From: Gemmataceae bacterium
GTDB taxonomy: Bacteria; Planctomycetota; Planctomycetia; Gemmatales; Gemmataceae
Assembly: GCA_026418875.1 (NCBI GenBank)
Contig: JAOAAM010000413.1
Coordinates: forward strand, 1 to 10,122
Length of the DNA stretch: 10,122 bases
Reading direction: 5' to 3'
The position numbers were made by a program, and so were the translations under genes. Each line of letters begins with the position of its first letter. Positions within the stretch are counted from its first letter, which is position 1. Under the pieces are notes generated by a model. The model worked only from the letters and a program-made list of their open reading frames with translations. It was not told the origin of the DNA and did not search any database. Positions 1-7,161 of this stretch are shown in pieces.

Positions 1-11
1 GTTCGGTACGC

Positions 12-1742
12 TCACCCGCCCATCCCGATGACATCGTGTGGGGGCGAAAGCGGACGGGGGCGAGCGCCGAGCCACAGCAGCCCGCACAGCAGGCCGCACG
101 TTGCCGCCAGCACGTCGCCGTACAGGGCGTATCGACTGCGACGCCGATCGACCGGCACGTCGGCGACAACCACACCGGCGACGTTCTTCGACTCGTGCCA
201 GTTTTTCCCGGGCAATGCCAGGACTCGCCCGCTGCCGTCGATCACGGCGGAAATCCCCATGTTGACCGCGCGAACCACAGCCCGGCGTGCCTCCACCGCG
301 CGGAAGCGGCAGATCGCCAAGTGCAGTTCGTGTTCCTCGGTGCCTTTGAACCAGCCATCGTTCGACATGTTCACCAGGAAGTCCACCGCGGGGCCGTCGT
401 CCTCTTCACACACATACCGCCGGGCCAACAGCGGGTCGGAATCCTCATAGCAGATCAACACGCCGAATACGTAATCCCCACGTGGAGTCGGCAGGCGAAA
501 GCGGGTCATCCGCTCGCCGGCACTGAGGCTGTAATCATAGTCGCCATAGGGCGAGAAAACGTTCATGAACGGCAGCGTTTTTCGGGCAGGAATGTATTCC
601 CCGAATACCACTCGGTGGATCTTGTCGTACCGCTCCCGCACTTCGCCATCGCGCCAGACGAGGAGCGCGGAGTTGAAGCGGTCGAGACTCATCCCGGGGC
701 CATAGCGGAGCGTGTTCAGGCCGAGGAGGACATGAGCCTGGCTGTACCGGGCCACGTTGCCGACCAGCCCCCGCCGCGACGGCATCGCCTCGGGCAGCCA
801 AAAGGGCAGATCGCGGTCCGGGGTGCCGGGGACGACATCGAACCAATCGTCGGCGAAGCTGGTCTCCGGCCAGACGATCAGGTCCGGCGTTTCACCGCGG
901 CTTCGCACCTGATCGGTCAACTCCTTGGTGGCACGCATCATGATTTCGACCGCGCTGGCCTCCCGCTGGGCATCGCTGGATCGCTCGTTGCGGACCTCTT
1001 GCGGCACGTTGGTTTGCAGGAGTGCGACACGTGGGCCGGGCTGGGTTTCTTCCTGGGTCAACTGCCAACGTCCGTACAACCAGGCGGCGAACACCAGCGG
1101 GCCGACGCCCAGGGCCAGCCCGATTGAAGTTCGCCAGGAATATGCCCGTTGCCCCAGGTCGACGAGCAAGCCATTGACCGCGGCGACCAAGAGCGACACG
1201 GCGTAGACGCCGCCCAAGTCGGCAATCTGGATGATCGGCAGCCAATCGTGTTGGGTATGGCCGAGGAAAAACCAGGCGAACCCAGTGAGAAAATGCGCCC
1301 GGAGATATTCCAGCGAGACCCACACGATCGGGGCCGTCAGCGCGAGGGGAAGCGACAGACGGTTCAGCCGACGCAGCAAGGCAAAAGCGACGGGGACGTA
1401 CAGGGCACAATACAGGGCGAGCGCCAGCCAGGCGGCGGCCATCATCGGATGGGCGACCCGCATCCACTTGAGGGCCAGGACGAAATGGAGATACCCGCCC
1501 AAGAACGCCGCCGCATACAGATGCCTCGGTCGGGCATCACTCCGCACGAGGGACAGCCAGGGAACCAAGGCGAACCAAGCCAGCCAGCCCTGATTGGCTG
1601 GGAAAAACGCCAGCCACAGCAGGATGCCGCCAAGCAGAGCGCGAAACAGCACGCCGACGAAGGAGGACGTTCGGCGGGCGGAGATCTCAACGGGCGCATG
1701 ATGCCAAGTGGGCATGGTCGCGATTCGCTCCATCGTCTTCAT
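12..1742 (-). CDS. lnt: Apolipoprotein N-acyltransferase
   Basis: A 576-residue integral membrane enzyme that moves an acyl chain from a phospholipid to the N-terminal diacylglyceryl-cysteine of lipoproteins at the outer face of the inner membrane. About seven hydrophobic segments fill residues 28-224, then a nitrilase-fold domain covers about 237-530, and a last hydrophobic segment lies near 541-559. The expected catalytic triad is visible: Glu293 in WPETSF, Lys374 in RYDKIH and Cys431 in LICYED. The second conserved glutamate sits in FGEYIP (E382), and the SNDGWF motif is near 460. Length is somewhat above the roughly 510 residues of the E. coli enzyme, partly from a longer N-terminus and longer loops between Glu and Lys. 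The first ATG is chosen because AAGGAG (complement of 1752-1757) lies 9 bases upstream; another Met at codon 4 is possible. It lies 75 bases downstream of moeA on the same strand, so co-transcription is likely. Confidence 0.95.
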   Translation of the reverse strand: MKTMERIATMPTWHHAPVEISARRTSSFVGVLFRALLGGILLWLAFFPANQGWLAWFALVPWLSLVRSDARPRHLYAAAFLGGYLHFVLALKWMRVAHPMMAAAWLALALYCALYVPVAFALLRRLNRLSLPLALTAPIVWVSLEYLRAHFLTGFAWFFLGHTQHDWLPIIQIADLGGVYAVSLLVAAVNGLLVDLGQRAYSWRTSIGLALGVGPLVFAAWLYGRWQLTQEETQPGPRVALLQTNVPQEVRNERSSDAQREASAVEIMMRATKELTDQVRSRGETPDLIVWPETSFADDWFDVVPGTPDRDLPFWLPEAMPSRRGLVGNVARYSQAHVLLGLNTLRYGPGMSLDRFNSALLVWRDGEVRERYDKIHRVVFGEYIPARKTLPFMNVFSPYGDYDYSLSAGERMTRFRLPTPRGDYVFGVLICYEDSDPLLARRYVCEEDDGPAVDFLVNMSNDGWFKGTEEHELHLAICRFRAVEARRAVVRAVNMGISAVIDGSGRVLALPGKNWHESKNVAGVVVADVPVDRRRSRYALYGDVLAATCGLLCGLLWLGARPRPLSPPHDVIGMGG

Positions 1743-1751
1743 CGGCCAAGA

Positions 1752-1757
1752 CTCCTT
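1752..1757 (-). promoter_or_regulatory. Ribosome binding site of lnt
   Basis: AAGGAG on the minus strand, 9 bases before the ATG at 1740-1742. It supports the upstream start over the Met at codon 4, for which this site would be 18 bases away. Confidence 0.6.
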
Positions 1758-1817
1758 CGGCAGCGGTCAATTCCAGATTCCACCCGAAACACAGCGAAGA
1801 TTCACACGCTGTTGACA

Positions 1818-3005
1818 TCAATCCCCGATGTCCAACACGCTGACCACTGTTCCCGCGGGGAAGGAATGCGTCCCCGGCGGCAGCAAGACCAGGGCGTCGG
1901 CCCCGGCCAACGCTCGCAGGTCGGGTGAGCCGAGCCAGGCCACGGGGCGCACCTTCCGCCCCGAGCGCACCGCGGGATGGTACGTCGGCCGATCGCTGCG
2001 ATGGGAAAAATCGTCGGCCAACTCGCCTTCGCTCCAACTTGGACCCGACCGCACCCGCCCTGCCAACGCACGGAGCGCCGGTCGGACAAACAGCTCGAAG
2101 CAGCAGTACGAACTGACGGGATTTCCCGGGAGACCGAACACCAGCTGCCGCCCCCGGGTGCCGAAAAAGAACGGCTTCCCGGGTTTCATGGCGACCTGAT
2201 GCACATGGGCGATGACGCCCAAGTCTCGCAATGTTTGGGGAACCAGATCAAGTTGGCCGACGGACACCCCGCCGGAGAGGATCACCACGTCGGAGCGCAA
2301 AGCGTCTTCAATGCGTTGTAGCAGCTCGTCCCGACGATCCCGGACGATGCCGAGGAAGCGAACGTTGGCATTGGCCCGTCGGGCTTGAAAGGCCAGCATT
2401 GTTCCGTTGGAGTTGCGTAACTGAGCCGGTCCGGGCCGGGCGTCGGGGGGAACCAATTCATCCCCCGTGGACAAGACGGCGACTTCGGGCCGAGGGATGA
2501 TTCGCACCCTGGTTCGACCGACGGCGGCGAGCAGCCCGGCCACTTGCGGCGTGATGATGCTCCCGGCGGACAAAACCTTCTCGCCGCACCGCATTTCGGC
2601 GCCTTGGCGCAAGATCCATTGCTCCGCCTCCGGGAGCGGCCCGGCGACTTGTATCATCCCCTCCGCCACCGAAACCGTATCCTCCACCCGGATGACCGCG
2701 TCGGCCCCGGCAGGGATCGGTGCCCCCGTCATGATGCGGATGGCGTGGCCCGGGGGCAGGGGTGGCGGAATTTGGCCCGCCGTCACCGTGGCCGACACCG
2801 GCAAGGAACGATGCAAGGCCAGGTCCGCCACCCGCACCGCGTAGCCGTCCATTAGGGCCTTATCGAAGGGGGGCATGTCCAGGTCGCTGGTCACGTCCTC
2901 GGCCAAGACGCAGCCTAGCTGTTCGGGTGCCAACTCGCTTTCCTGCGCTGGCAGTTCCCCGCATCGCTCCAGGATGATCCGGGTTGCCTCGTCAACGGTC
3001 GTCAT
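1818..3005 (-). CDS. moeA: Molybdopterin molybdenumtransferase MoeA
   Basis: A 395-residue cytosolic enzyme that inserts molybdate into adenylylated molybdopterin, the last common step of molybdenum cofactor synthesis. Family landmarks appear in order: PPFDKALMDGYAV (residues 45-57, with Asp53 at the MDGYAV position), MTGAPIP (92-98), STGDELVPP (179-187), SNGTML (199-204), SGGVSVG followed by Asp253, MKPGKP (273-278) and GLPGNPVSS (291-299). The C-terminal beta domain IV runs from about 320 to the end. Length is normal for MoeA (about 400). The open frame continues upstream to 3248, but the extra 81 residues have no family similarity. The ATG at 3003-3005 is preceded by AGAGGA (complement of 3010-3015) and gives the usual MoeA N-terminus. 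It is likely in an operon with lnt and is divergent from the NTF2-like gene. No other molybdenum-cofactor gene is visible in the window. Confidence 0.95.
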   Translation of the reverse strand: MTTVDEATRIILERCGELPAQESELAPEQLGCVLAEDVTSDLDMPPFDKALMDGYAVRVADLALHRSLPVSATVTAGQIPPPLPPGHAIRIMTGAPIPAGADAVIRVEDTVSVAEGMIQVAGPLPEAEQWILRQGAEMRCGEKVLSAGSIITPQVAGLLAAVGRTRVRIIPRPEVAVLSTGDELVPPDARPGPAQLRNSNGTMLAFQARRANANVRFLGIVRDRRDELLQRIEDALRSDVVILSGGVSVGQLDLVPQTLRDLGVIAHVHQVAMKPGKPFFFGTRGRQLVFGLPGNPVSSYCCFELFVRPALRALAGRVRSGPSWSEGELADDFSHRSDRPTYHPAVRSGRKVRPVAWLGSPDLRALAGADALVLLPPGTHSFPAGTVVSVLDIGD

Positions 3006-3025
3006 GGTATCCTCTGGGAGTCGAG

Positions 3026-3031
3026 ATTGTA
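3026..3031 (-). promoter_or_regulatory. Possible -10 element of moeA
   Basis: TACAAT on the minus strand, 20 bases before the moeA ATG, would give a very short leader holding the AGAGGA ribosome site. The matching -35 region (about 3049-3054) is poor and overlaps the inverted repeat at 3042-3055. Low-confidence call from sequence alone. Confidence 0.22.
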
Positions 3032-3041
3032 ACAGCCGCCA

Positions 3042-3055
3042 TGGTCCGAAGACCA
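3042..3055. promoter_or_regulatory. 14-base inverted repeat with TTCG centre in divergent spacer
   Basis: TGGTC-CGAA-GACCA on the plus strand is a perfect 5-base stem. On the minus strand it reads as a cUUCGg tetraloop hairpin. It sits between the divergent moeA and NTF2-like genes, 36 bases ahead of the moeA start, where a -35 box would be expected if the -10 at 3026-3031 is right. Operator or RNA hairpin are both possible; a 5-base stem can also occur by chance. Confidence 0.3.
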
Positions 3056-3174
3056 GATCGACTGGCCGCTCTTGCATCGCCGGGGTCGCCGTCGGCTTCC
3101 CTGGTCGAACCTCGGGGCGTCGGAGGGGGACGGATCGGTTTCCATTCACCGGGCCTTCATCAGTCGGGGGAGTC

Positions 3175-4011
3175 ATGAAACAGGTTACGGTCGTTGTGTT
3201 GATTATTCTCGCGCTGCTGCTCGTGATGGGTGTGGTGTGCATTGGCATGTGCGGCGGATTGGCATGGTTTGGTTACTCGGTGGCCAAGGGCGCTTTCGAA
3301 AGCGCCGATGAGTTTCTGGTTGCGGTGGGGCAAGGGAAATTCGACGAAGCGTACCAAGAAGCCGCGACCGGTCTGCGAAATAGCGAATCATTGGAGTCAT
3401 TTACCGAAGGCATGAAGAAGGCGGGCCTCGACGGCTACATGTCTTCCAGTTGGACCGGACTTCGAGCCGAAAACAACCTGGTCACCGTTGAAGGGACCGT
3501 GACGACCAAGACCGGAACGGTGCCCCTGAAGATCACCTTGGTGAAGGAGAATGACAAGTTGCGCGTGCTGCGCATCGATGTGACCCCAGGTGGCAGCTCC
3601 CGACAGGGCGATCAGCCGAAGTTACCTGGCGATGCCGAACTCCGCCGTCTCGTTCGAGATACCATGCGGGACTTATCCCAGGCGATCCGTGAGGAAAGTT
3701 TTGTCGCGTTCTACGAAAAGATCTCGACTGTTTGGAAAGCGCAAACCGACGCCGGAAAGCTTGAAGACGCATTCAAAGATTTCTTCCCGCTCAAAGATCG
3801 CATGGCGGCTTGGGAAGCGGTCGAGCCTGTTTTCGACACCCCACCCCGATTGGACGAGAACAACATCTTGAAACTGAAGGGGTATCTCGCCGCCCGCGAC
3901 GGCAATCTGAATTTCGATCTGACCTACGTCTACGAGCATCCGACATGGAAGCTGGCCGGGATCTCGGCAAAAATCGTCACTCCGAAGAAGGATTCGCCGG
4001 ATGATAAATGA
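3175..4011 (+). CDS. Membrane-anchored protein with two NTF2-like domains
   Basis: A 278-residue protein of unknown specific function. Residues 5-32 form one long hydrophobic segment, with no lipobox at its cysteines (C22, C26), so it reads as an N-terminal membrane anchor with the rest outside the cytoplasm. Two similar modules follow, about 41-137 and 155-269. Each starts with an amphipathic helix (EFLVAVGQGKFDEAYQ; DLSQAIREESFVAFYE), continues through further helix to a beta sheet opening with ENNLVTVEG or ENNILKLKG, and ends in strands such as KLRVLRIDV or WKLAGISAKI. This is the pattern of NTF2/SnoaL-like or DUF4878-type domains, which often bind small ligands or serve as accessory pockets. 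A polar linker (138-154) joins them and a charged tail ends the protein. The ATG at 3175 is the only start that precedes the anchor closely; the frame is open upstream to 2875 but lies over moeA. The upstream GGGGGAG is placed rather close (2 bases) for a ribosome site. It is convergent with dprA. Confidence 0.8.
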   Translation: MKQVTVVVLIILALLLVMGVVCIGMCGGLAWFGYSVAKGAFESADEFLVAVGQGKFDEAYQEAATGLRNSESLESFTEGMKKAGLDGYMSSSWTGLRAENNLVTVEGTVTTKTGTVPLKITLVKENDKLRVLRIDVTPGGSSRQGDQPKLPGDAELRRLVRDTMRDLSQAIREESFVAFYEKISTVWKAQTDAGKLEDAFKDFFPLKDRMAAWEAVEPVFDTPPRLDENNILKLKGYLAARDGNLNFDLTYVYEHPTWKLAGISAKIVTPKKDSPDDK

Positions 4012-4143
4012 CCAGCCGGCCGACAAGCGACGCACTGAATCACAAGCGATGGTCCGGCCGACAGCGTGGACTGAGAGGCTGGCGAATTGCGTAACAGCGA
4101 GTTCGGTCAGCGGCAAGTTGAGTGGCGGCGATGGAGCAACTCG
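4012..4143. other. Convergent intergenic region, short direct repeats, no clear terminator
   Basis: The 132 bases between the stops of the NTF2-like gene and dprA. CCGGCCGACA occurs at 4016-4025 and 4054-4063, and ACAAGCGA at 4023-4030 and 4042-4049, so a roughly 35-base segment looks like a decayed partial duplication. No stem followed by a T-run was found on either strand. Confidence 0.4.
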
Positions 4144-5334
4144 TCAGTAGCGCTCCAGGAAGTTGCCGGGAAGTCGCCGGACGCAGCGTTTCAACTCCAG
4201 CGACATCAACAACCCCTGAAGCTTGGCGACGGGCAAGCCGAGTCGCCGAACGAGTTCGTCCACCGGCAACGCGCCTTCTCCCAGGGCGTCCCAAACTCGT
4301 CTCTCATCGCCGTCGAGGTTTGGCGGCACCGGGGAGGGTGTGGGAGCGCCAGCCGTCTCCACTGAGCGTGCCGAGTCGGGCTGTGGATTGGGCGGGGCTT
4401 CGGTCTCGCCGAGCCGATTCCCCGGCGAGGGTAGCCCAGCGAGGTCTTCGAGGATGTCATCGGCGTGGCGGACAAGTCGTGCCCCGTCGCGCAACAGCCG
4501 CAGCGAGCCGGCACTGAATGGGCTGTCCACCGGGCCGGGGACGACAAACACCCCCCGCCCTTGCTCGATCGCATGCGCCGCCGTGATCAAGGCCCCGCTG
4601 CGTTCTCCCGCCTCGATGACCACCACCGCCCGGGACAATCCGCTGATGATTCGATTTCGCGCGGGAAACATGCCGGCTTGCGGCGGCAATGACATCGGCG
4701 TCTCGCTCAAAAGACAGCCGGACTGTTCGATGCTTCGGCTCAATTCCAAGTGCTGCGGCGGATAGATCGACGACAATCCCCCGGCGAGGACCGCGATGGT
4801 TTTGCCACCAGCCTGCAAGGCCCCCTCGTGAGCAGCACCGTCGATGCCCAACGCCATGCCGCTGACGATCGCGAAACCGGCACGAGTCAGGCCGGCAGCA
4901 ATCTGTTGGGCGATCCGCCGGCCATAGGCCGAACACTGCCGCGAGCCGACGATCGCCACGGCCGGGAGCGGCGGCACCGTCCCCCGACAATAGAGCAGCG
5001 GGGGCGCGTCCGGAAGCTCGGCGAGGGCGGCCGGATATTCCGCATCGCCTCGAATCAGCAGCCGAACCCGATGCTCCGCAGTTAGGGCGAGTTCCCGCTT
5101 CAAGGGCAGGTCGCGCAGGGCGGCAACGAACCGCTGCGCCAACCGCTCGCCAATGTGGGGCACTTGCATCAACTGCTCGGCAGAAAGCCGCCGCACCGCC
5201 GCCGCACTACCGAATCGCTCCAGCAACACCGACGTCAAACGCGGACCCAACCCCGGCACCAACGACAAGGCGAGCAGATCCACGGTCTCAGGCGGCAAAT
5301 TGGTCGCAGGGTGCGAAGCATCGGTGGAGGACAT
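4144..5334 (-). CDS. dprA: DNA-processing protein DprA
   Basis: A 396-residue cytosolic protein that binds incoming single-stranded DNA and loads RecA during natural transformation; the family is also kept in many bacteria not known to be competent. A helix-hairpin-helix/SAM-like N-terminal region occupies about 15-80 (LVPGLGPRL, VPHIGERLA). The Rossmann-like DprA domain spans about 85-295, with VAIVGSR (126-132), SGMALGIDGAAHEGAL (158-173), AGGL..IYPP (185-193), FPARNRIISGLS (223-234), ERSGALITA (244-252) and VVPGPVDSPFSAG (264-276). After a Pro-rich linker (303-340) comes a winged-helix domain to the C-terminus. The start is uncertain: ATG at 5332-5334 is used, but it has no clear ribosome site. 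A TTG at 5368-5370 has AAGGA 7 bases upstream, and the frame is open to a GTG at 5421. It lies 141 bases downstream of the secretion ATPase on the same strand, which suggests co-transcription. Confidence 0.93.
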   Translation of the reverse strand: MSSTDASHPATNLPPETVDLLALSLVPGLGPRLTSVLLERFGSAAAVRRLSAEQLMQVPHIGERLAQRFVAALRDLPLKRELALTAEHRVRLLIRGDAEYPAALAELPDAPPLLYCRGTVPPLPAVAIVGSRQCSAYGRRIAQQIAAGLTRAGFAIVSGMALGIDGAAHEGALQAGGKTIAVLAGGLSSIYPPQHLELSRSIEQSGCLLSETPMSLPPQAGMFPARNRIISGLSRAVVVIEAGERSGALITAAHAIEQGRGVFVVPGPVDSPFSAGSLRLLRDGARLVRHADDILEDLAGLPSPGNRLGETEAPPNPQPDSARSVETAGAPTPSPVPPNLDGDERRVWDALGEGALPVDELVRRLGLPVAKLQGLLMSLELKRCVRRLPGNFLERY

Positions 5335-5475
5335 CTCGGGTGATTGTTGGCGATCCCAGTCCGTCGGCAAGGCAAAATCCTTGCCAACTTCCTCGTTCCG
5401 CCCCGACTTTCTCGCCTGCACAGGGGGGCTTACGTTCGACGCATGGGCCGTCTGGTGAATTCGCCGGAGGCTGCA

Positions 5476-6774
5476 TCACAGGACACGACGAGCGAAAGAG
5501 CTTTCCGCCAATTCGATTCCGACGCCGTGGATCAACGACAGGCATCGGGGCACTCGACCAAGGGCAACGAACTGCCCGTCGGCAGGATTTTCCGAGGTGG
5601 CCTTGCAAGCGAATAGCCCACGCAAGCGGAATCGTACCCGTTTTCGACTCCCGCTCAGTTCCCAAACTCGGTTCACTCGTCGATGGCCGCCGCTCGTGCG
5701 TCGAGTTTCGATCAAGAGGGTGCTGTGGGCGAGCAACGACTGCCGGACCCACCGCCGTGGCATGTGGTCGCCGGCAGTACGGGCGACGGCCTCCATCCGT
5801 GCGATGACCTGGCGCGGATCTCGTGCGGAAATCGTCATCATCATCCGGCACTGGCCCGCGGCGACTGCCTGCCACGCCTCCCACGATTCCAACCCTCGTG
5901 CTTCGCCGAGCACGACCCGGTCCGGATTCATCCGCAGCGATTGCCGCACCAACTGCTCCAGCGGGATGGCACCATCCCGGGCGGCGACGGCATCGAGCCG
6001 GATGACGTGCGGTTGATCCAGCTTCAATTCCACCCCCTGCTCAATCGTGATGATCCGCTCGTTGTGCGGGATGGAACGGCACAGGGCGTTGAGCAGCGTG
6101 GTTTTCCCGCTGCCCGGTTCCCCGTGGATCAACACGTTGACCCGAGCGACGACCGCCGCTTCGAGGAAATCGAGGACCTCGCGGGGGACGCTGCCCCGGG
6201 CCAGCAGGTCCGAAGGCCGACAAGGCGCGGCCCCACGCCGAAGGGACAAGACGGGGCCATCGACGGCCAGCGGAGGGATCATCGCGCTCAGCCGGGTGCC
6301 ATCCGCCAGACGGGTATCCACGAGCGGCTGACGTGCATCGACACGCACCCCCGCCCGCTGGGCCAGCCGCTGGATGGTCCGGACCAGATGTTCCGCACTT
6401 GCGAAGCGAGCGTCCGCCTTCTCGATCCTCCCCCGCCGCTCGACATGGATGCTCGCGGGGCCGGTGACGAGAATCTCCGTGATCGTCGGGTCGGCAAGCA
6501 ACTCGGGCAGCGGTCCGAGGTTTTCGTCCGTATCGTGGCTTGCCGAACACCGACTCCGATTCACCACCTCGCCCGGTGTCGTTGGGAGGAAGCCCGAACC
6601 GGGAGTTCGCCCCGACCGATCCGCCACGGCCGTCGCTGGACCGCCCTGATCCTCCCGGAGGGACGAGAGGGATGAGAGCGGCAAATGGCAGTGCCGTTCA
6701 TCGGCGAAACTCGGCCGACTCGATTCTCTTCGATCCTGCCGCGGCGGCAGGGGGGACGACGATGGGACAGGCAT
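5476..6774 (-). CDS. CpaF/TadA-family secretion ATPase, divergent
   Basis: A 432-residue open frame for a cytoplasmic hexameric ATPase of the type II/IV secretion superfamily; the CpaF/TadA branch drives Tad/Flp pilus assembly. CpaF-like sequence starts near residue 85 (GPLPELLADPTITEILVTG), continues through VERRGRI (111-117), RVDARQPLVDTRLADGTR (144-161) and IPPLAVDGP (166-174), then Walker A GEPGSGKTT (218-226) and RMNPDRVVLGEARG with the Walker-B-linked Glu291. Oddities: the Asp box reads TIEQGVEL instead of TIEDxxEL; the His-box region reads MMMTISARDP where relatives have STIHANSP, so the histidine is missing; and residues 1-84 are Ser/Pro/Arg-rich and unlike the usual helical N-terminal domain. 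The true start may be near the GTG pair at codons 70-71. Activity may be altered or the protein may be a specialised paralogue. The TadE-like genes at 9362 onward support a pilus context, although they lie on the other strand. Confidence 0.82.
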   Translation of the reverse strand: MPVPSSSPLPPRQDRRESSRPSFADERHCHLPLSSLSSLREDQGGPATAVADRSGRTPGSGFLPTTPGEVVNRSRCSASHDTDENLGPLPELLADPTITEILVTGPASIHVERRGRIEKADARFASAEHLVRTIQRLAQRAGVRVDARQPLVDTRLADGTRLSAMIPPLAVDGPVLSLRRGAAPCRPSDLLARGSVPREVLDFLEAAVVARVNVLIHGEPGSGKTTLLNALCRSIPHNERIITIEQGVELKLDQPHVIRLDAVAARDGAIPLEQLVRQSLRMNPDRVVLGEARGLESWEAWQAVAAGQCRMMMTISARDPRQVIARMEAVARTAGDHMPRRWVRQSLLAHSTLLIETRRTSGGHRRVNRVWELSGSRKRVRFRLRGLFACKATSENPADGQFVALGRVPRCLSLIHGVGIELAESSFARRVL

Positions 6775-6820
6775 AGCTCACCATGAACTCGGACGACCCG
6801 GACCGTCGAGCGGGAATTTC

Positions 6821-6859
6821 GTCGGGCGGACTTTGCCGGCGCAGTCCGTCGGGCGGACT
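6821..6859. repeat. Pair of 12-base direct repeats
   Basis: GTCGGGCGGACT is present exactly at 6821-6832 and 6848-6859 (27 bases start to start). The 12-base string TCGGGCGGACTC, covering most of the second copy, recurs at 8545-8556 at the end of the tandem repeat on the other side of the glycosyltransferase gene. Confidence 0.55.
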
Positions 6860-7027
6860 CTCGGTGAGGCACGCCGACGGCACCGCAGCCTGCAACTGGC
6901 TTCGGGTCGGCGATGGACGTCGCTTCAGCCCGAACCGACCGTTTGCCCGAACCCCGACATTGCTGACCGCGAAGCACCTGTTCGTTCGGTGTTTTGCGCA
7001 CAACTAGCGGCTCGCGCCAAAGGAGGG

Positions 7028-7068
7028 CCCGTCCGGTCGGAACGTTCGTACCGACCTTGAGGGACGGG
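7028..7068. promoter_or_regulatory. Long imperfect hairpin or palindrome upstream of glycosyltransferase
   Basis: The core is a 22-base near-palindrome at 7035-7056: GGTCGGAACG, TT, CGTACCGACC, with 9 of 10 positions pairing (one A.A mismatch). It is enclosed by a second pair of arms, CCCGTCC (7028-7034) and GGACGGG (7062-7068), separated on the right side by a 5-base bulge TTGAG. It lies 93 bases before the start at 7162. There is no T-run on either side, so a classic terminator is unlikely. An operator for a dimeric repressor or a structured 5' leader would fit better. Confidence 0.5.
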
Positions 7069-7161
7069 AAGGGGCCGCGTCAAACTCCGCACCGAACGCA
7101 GACTGAGTCGGCAGCTGTTACAACCACGGAAGAGAACCTGGAGTGCCGCGAGGCGAAACCG

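Larger units (their letters stand above)
6775..7161. other. Divergent intergenic region between ATPase and glycosyltransferase
   Basis: 387 bases with no gene I can support. Short open frames exist (for example 6783-7007) but show no family pattern. It holds two copies of GTCGGGCGGACT (6821-6832 and 6848-6859), a strong imperfect palindrome/hairpin at 7028-7068 and a GAGG ribosome site just before the glycosyltransferase. Promoters for both flanking genes should lie here, but no convincing -35/-10 pair was recognised. Confidence 0.5.

Noticed and set aside
36..1127. 363-codon plus-strand open frame opposite lnt
   Set aside because: It lies wholly over a well-supported gene, its translation has no domain pattern and is rich in His, Arg, Gln and Pro, as expected of an antisense shadow in GC-rich DNA.
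1149..1928. 259-codon plus-strand open frame over the lnt start and moeA end
   Set aside because: Very Gln/Arg/Pro-rich with no fold pattern, and it overlaps two recognisable genes.
3006..3248. N-terminal extension of MoeA by 81 residues
   Set aside because: No similarity to MoeA, it would run into the divergent NTF2-like gene, and a ribosome site supports the ATG at 3005.
5683..6675. 330-codon plus-strand open frame opposite the secretion ATPase
   Set aside because: Antisense shadow; the minus-strand frame carries Walker A and the other ATPase motifs.
6783..7007. 74-codon plus-strand open frame in the divergent spacer
   Set aside because: No ribosome site, Arg/Ser/Pro-rich composition and no recognisable motif.
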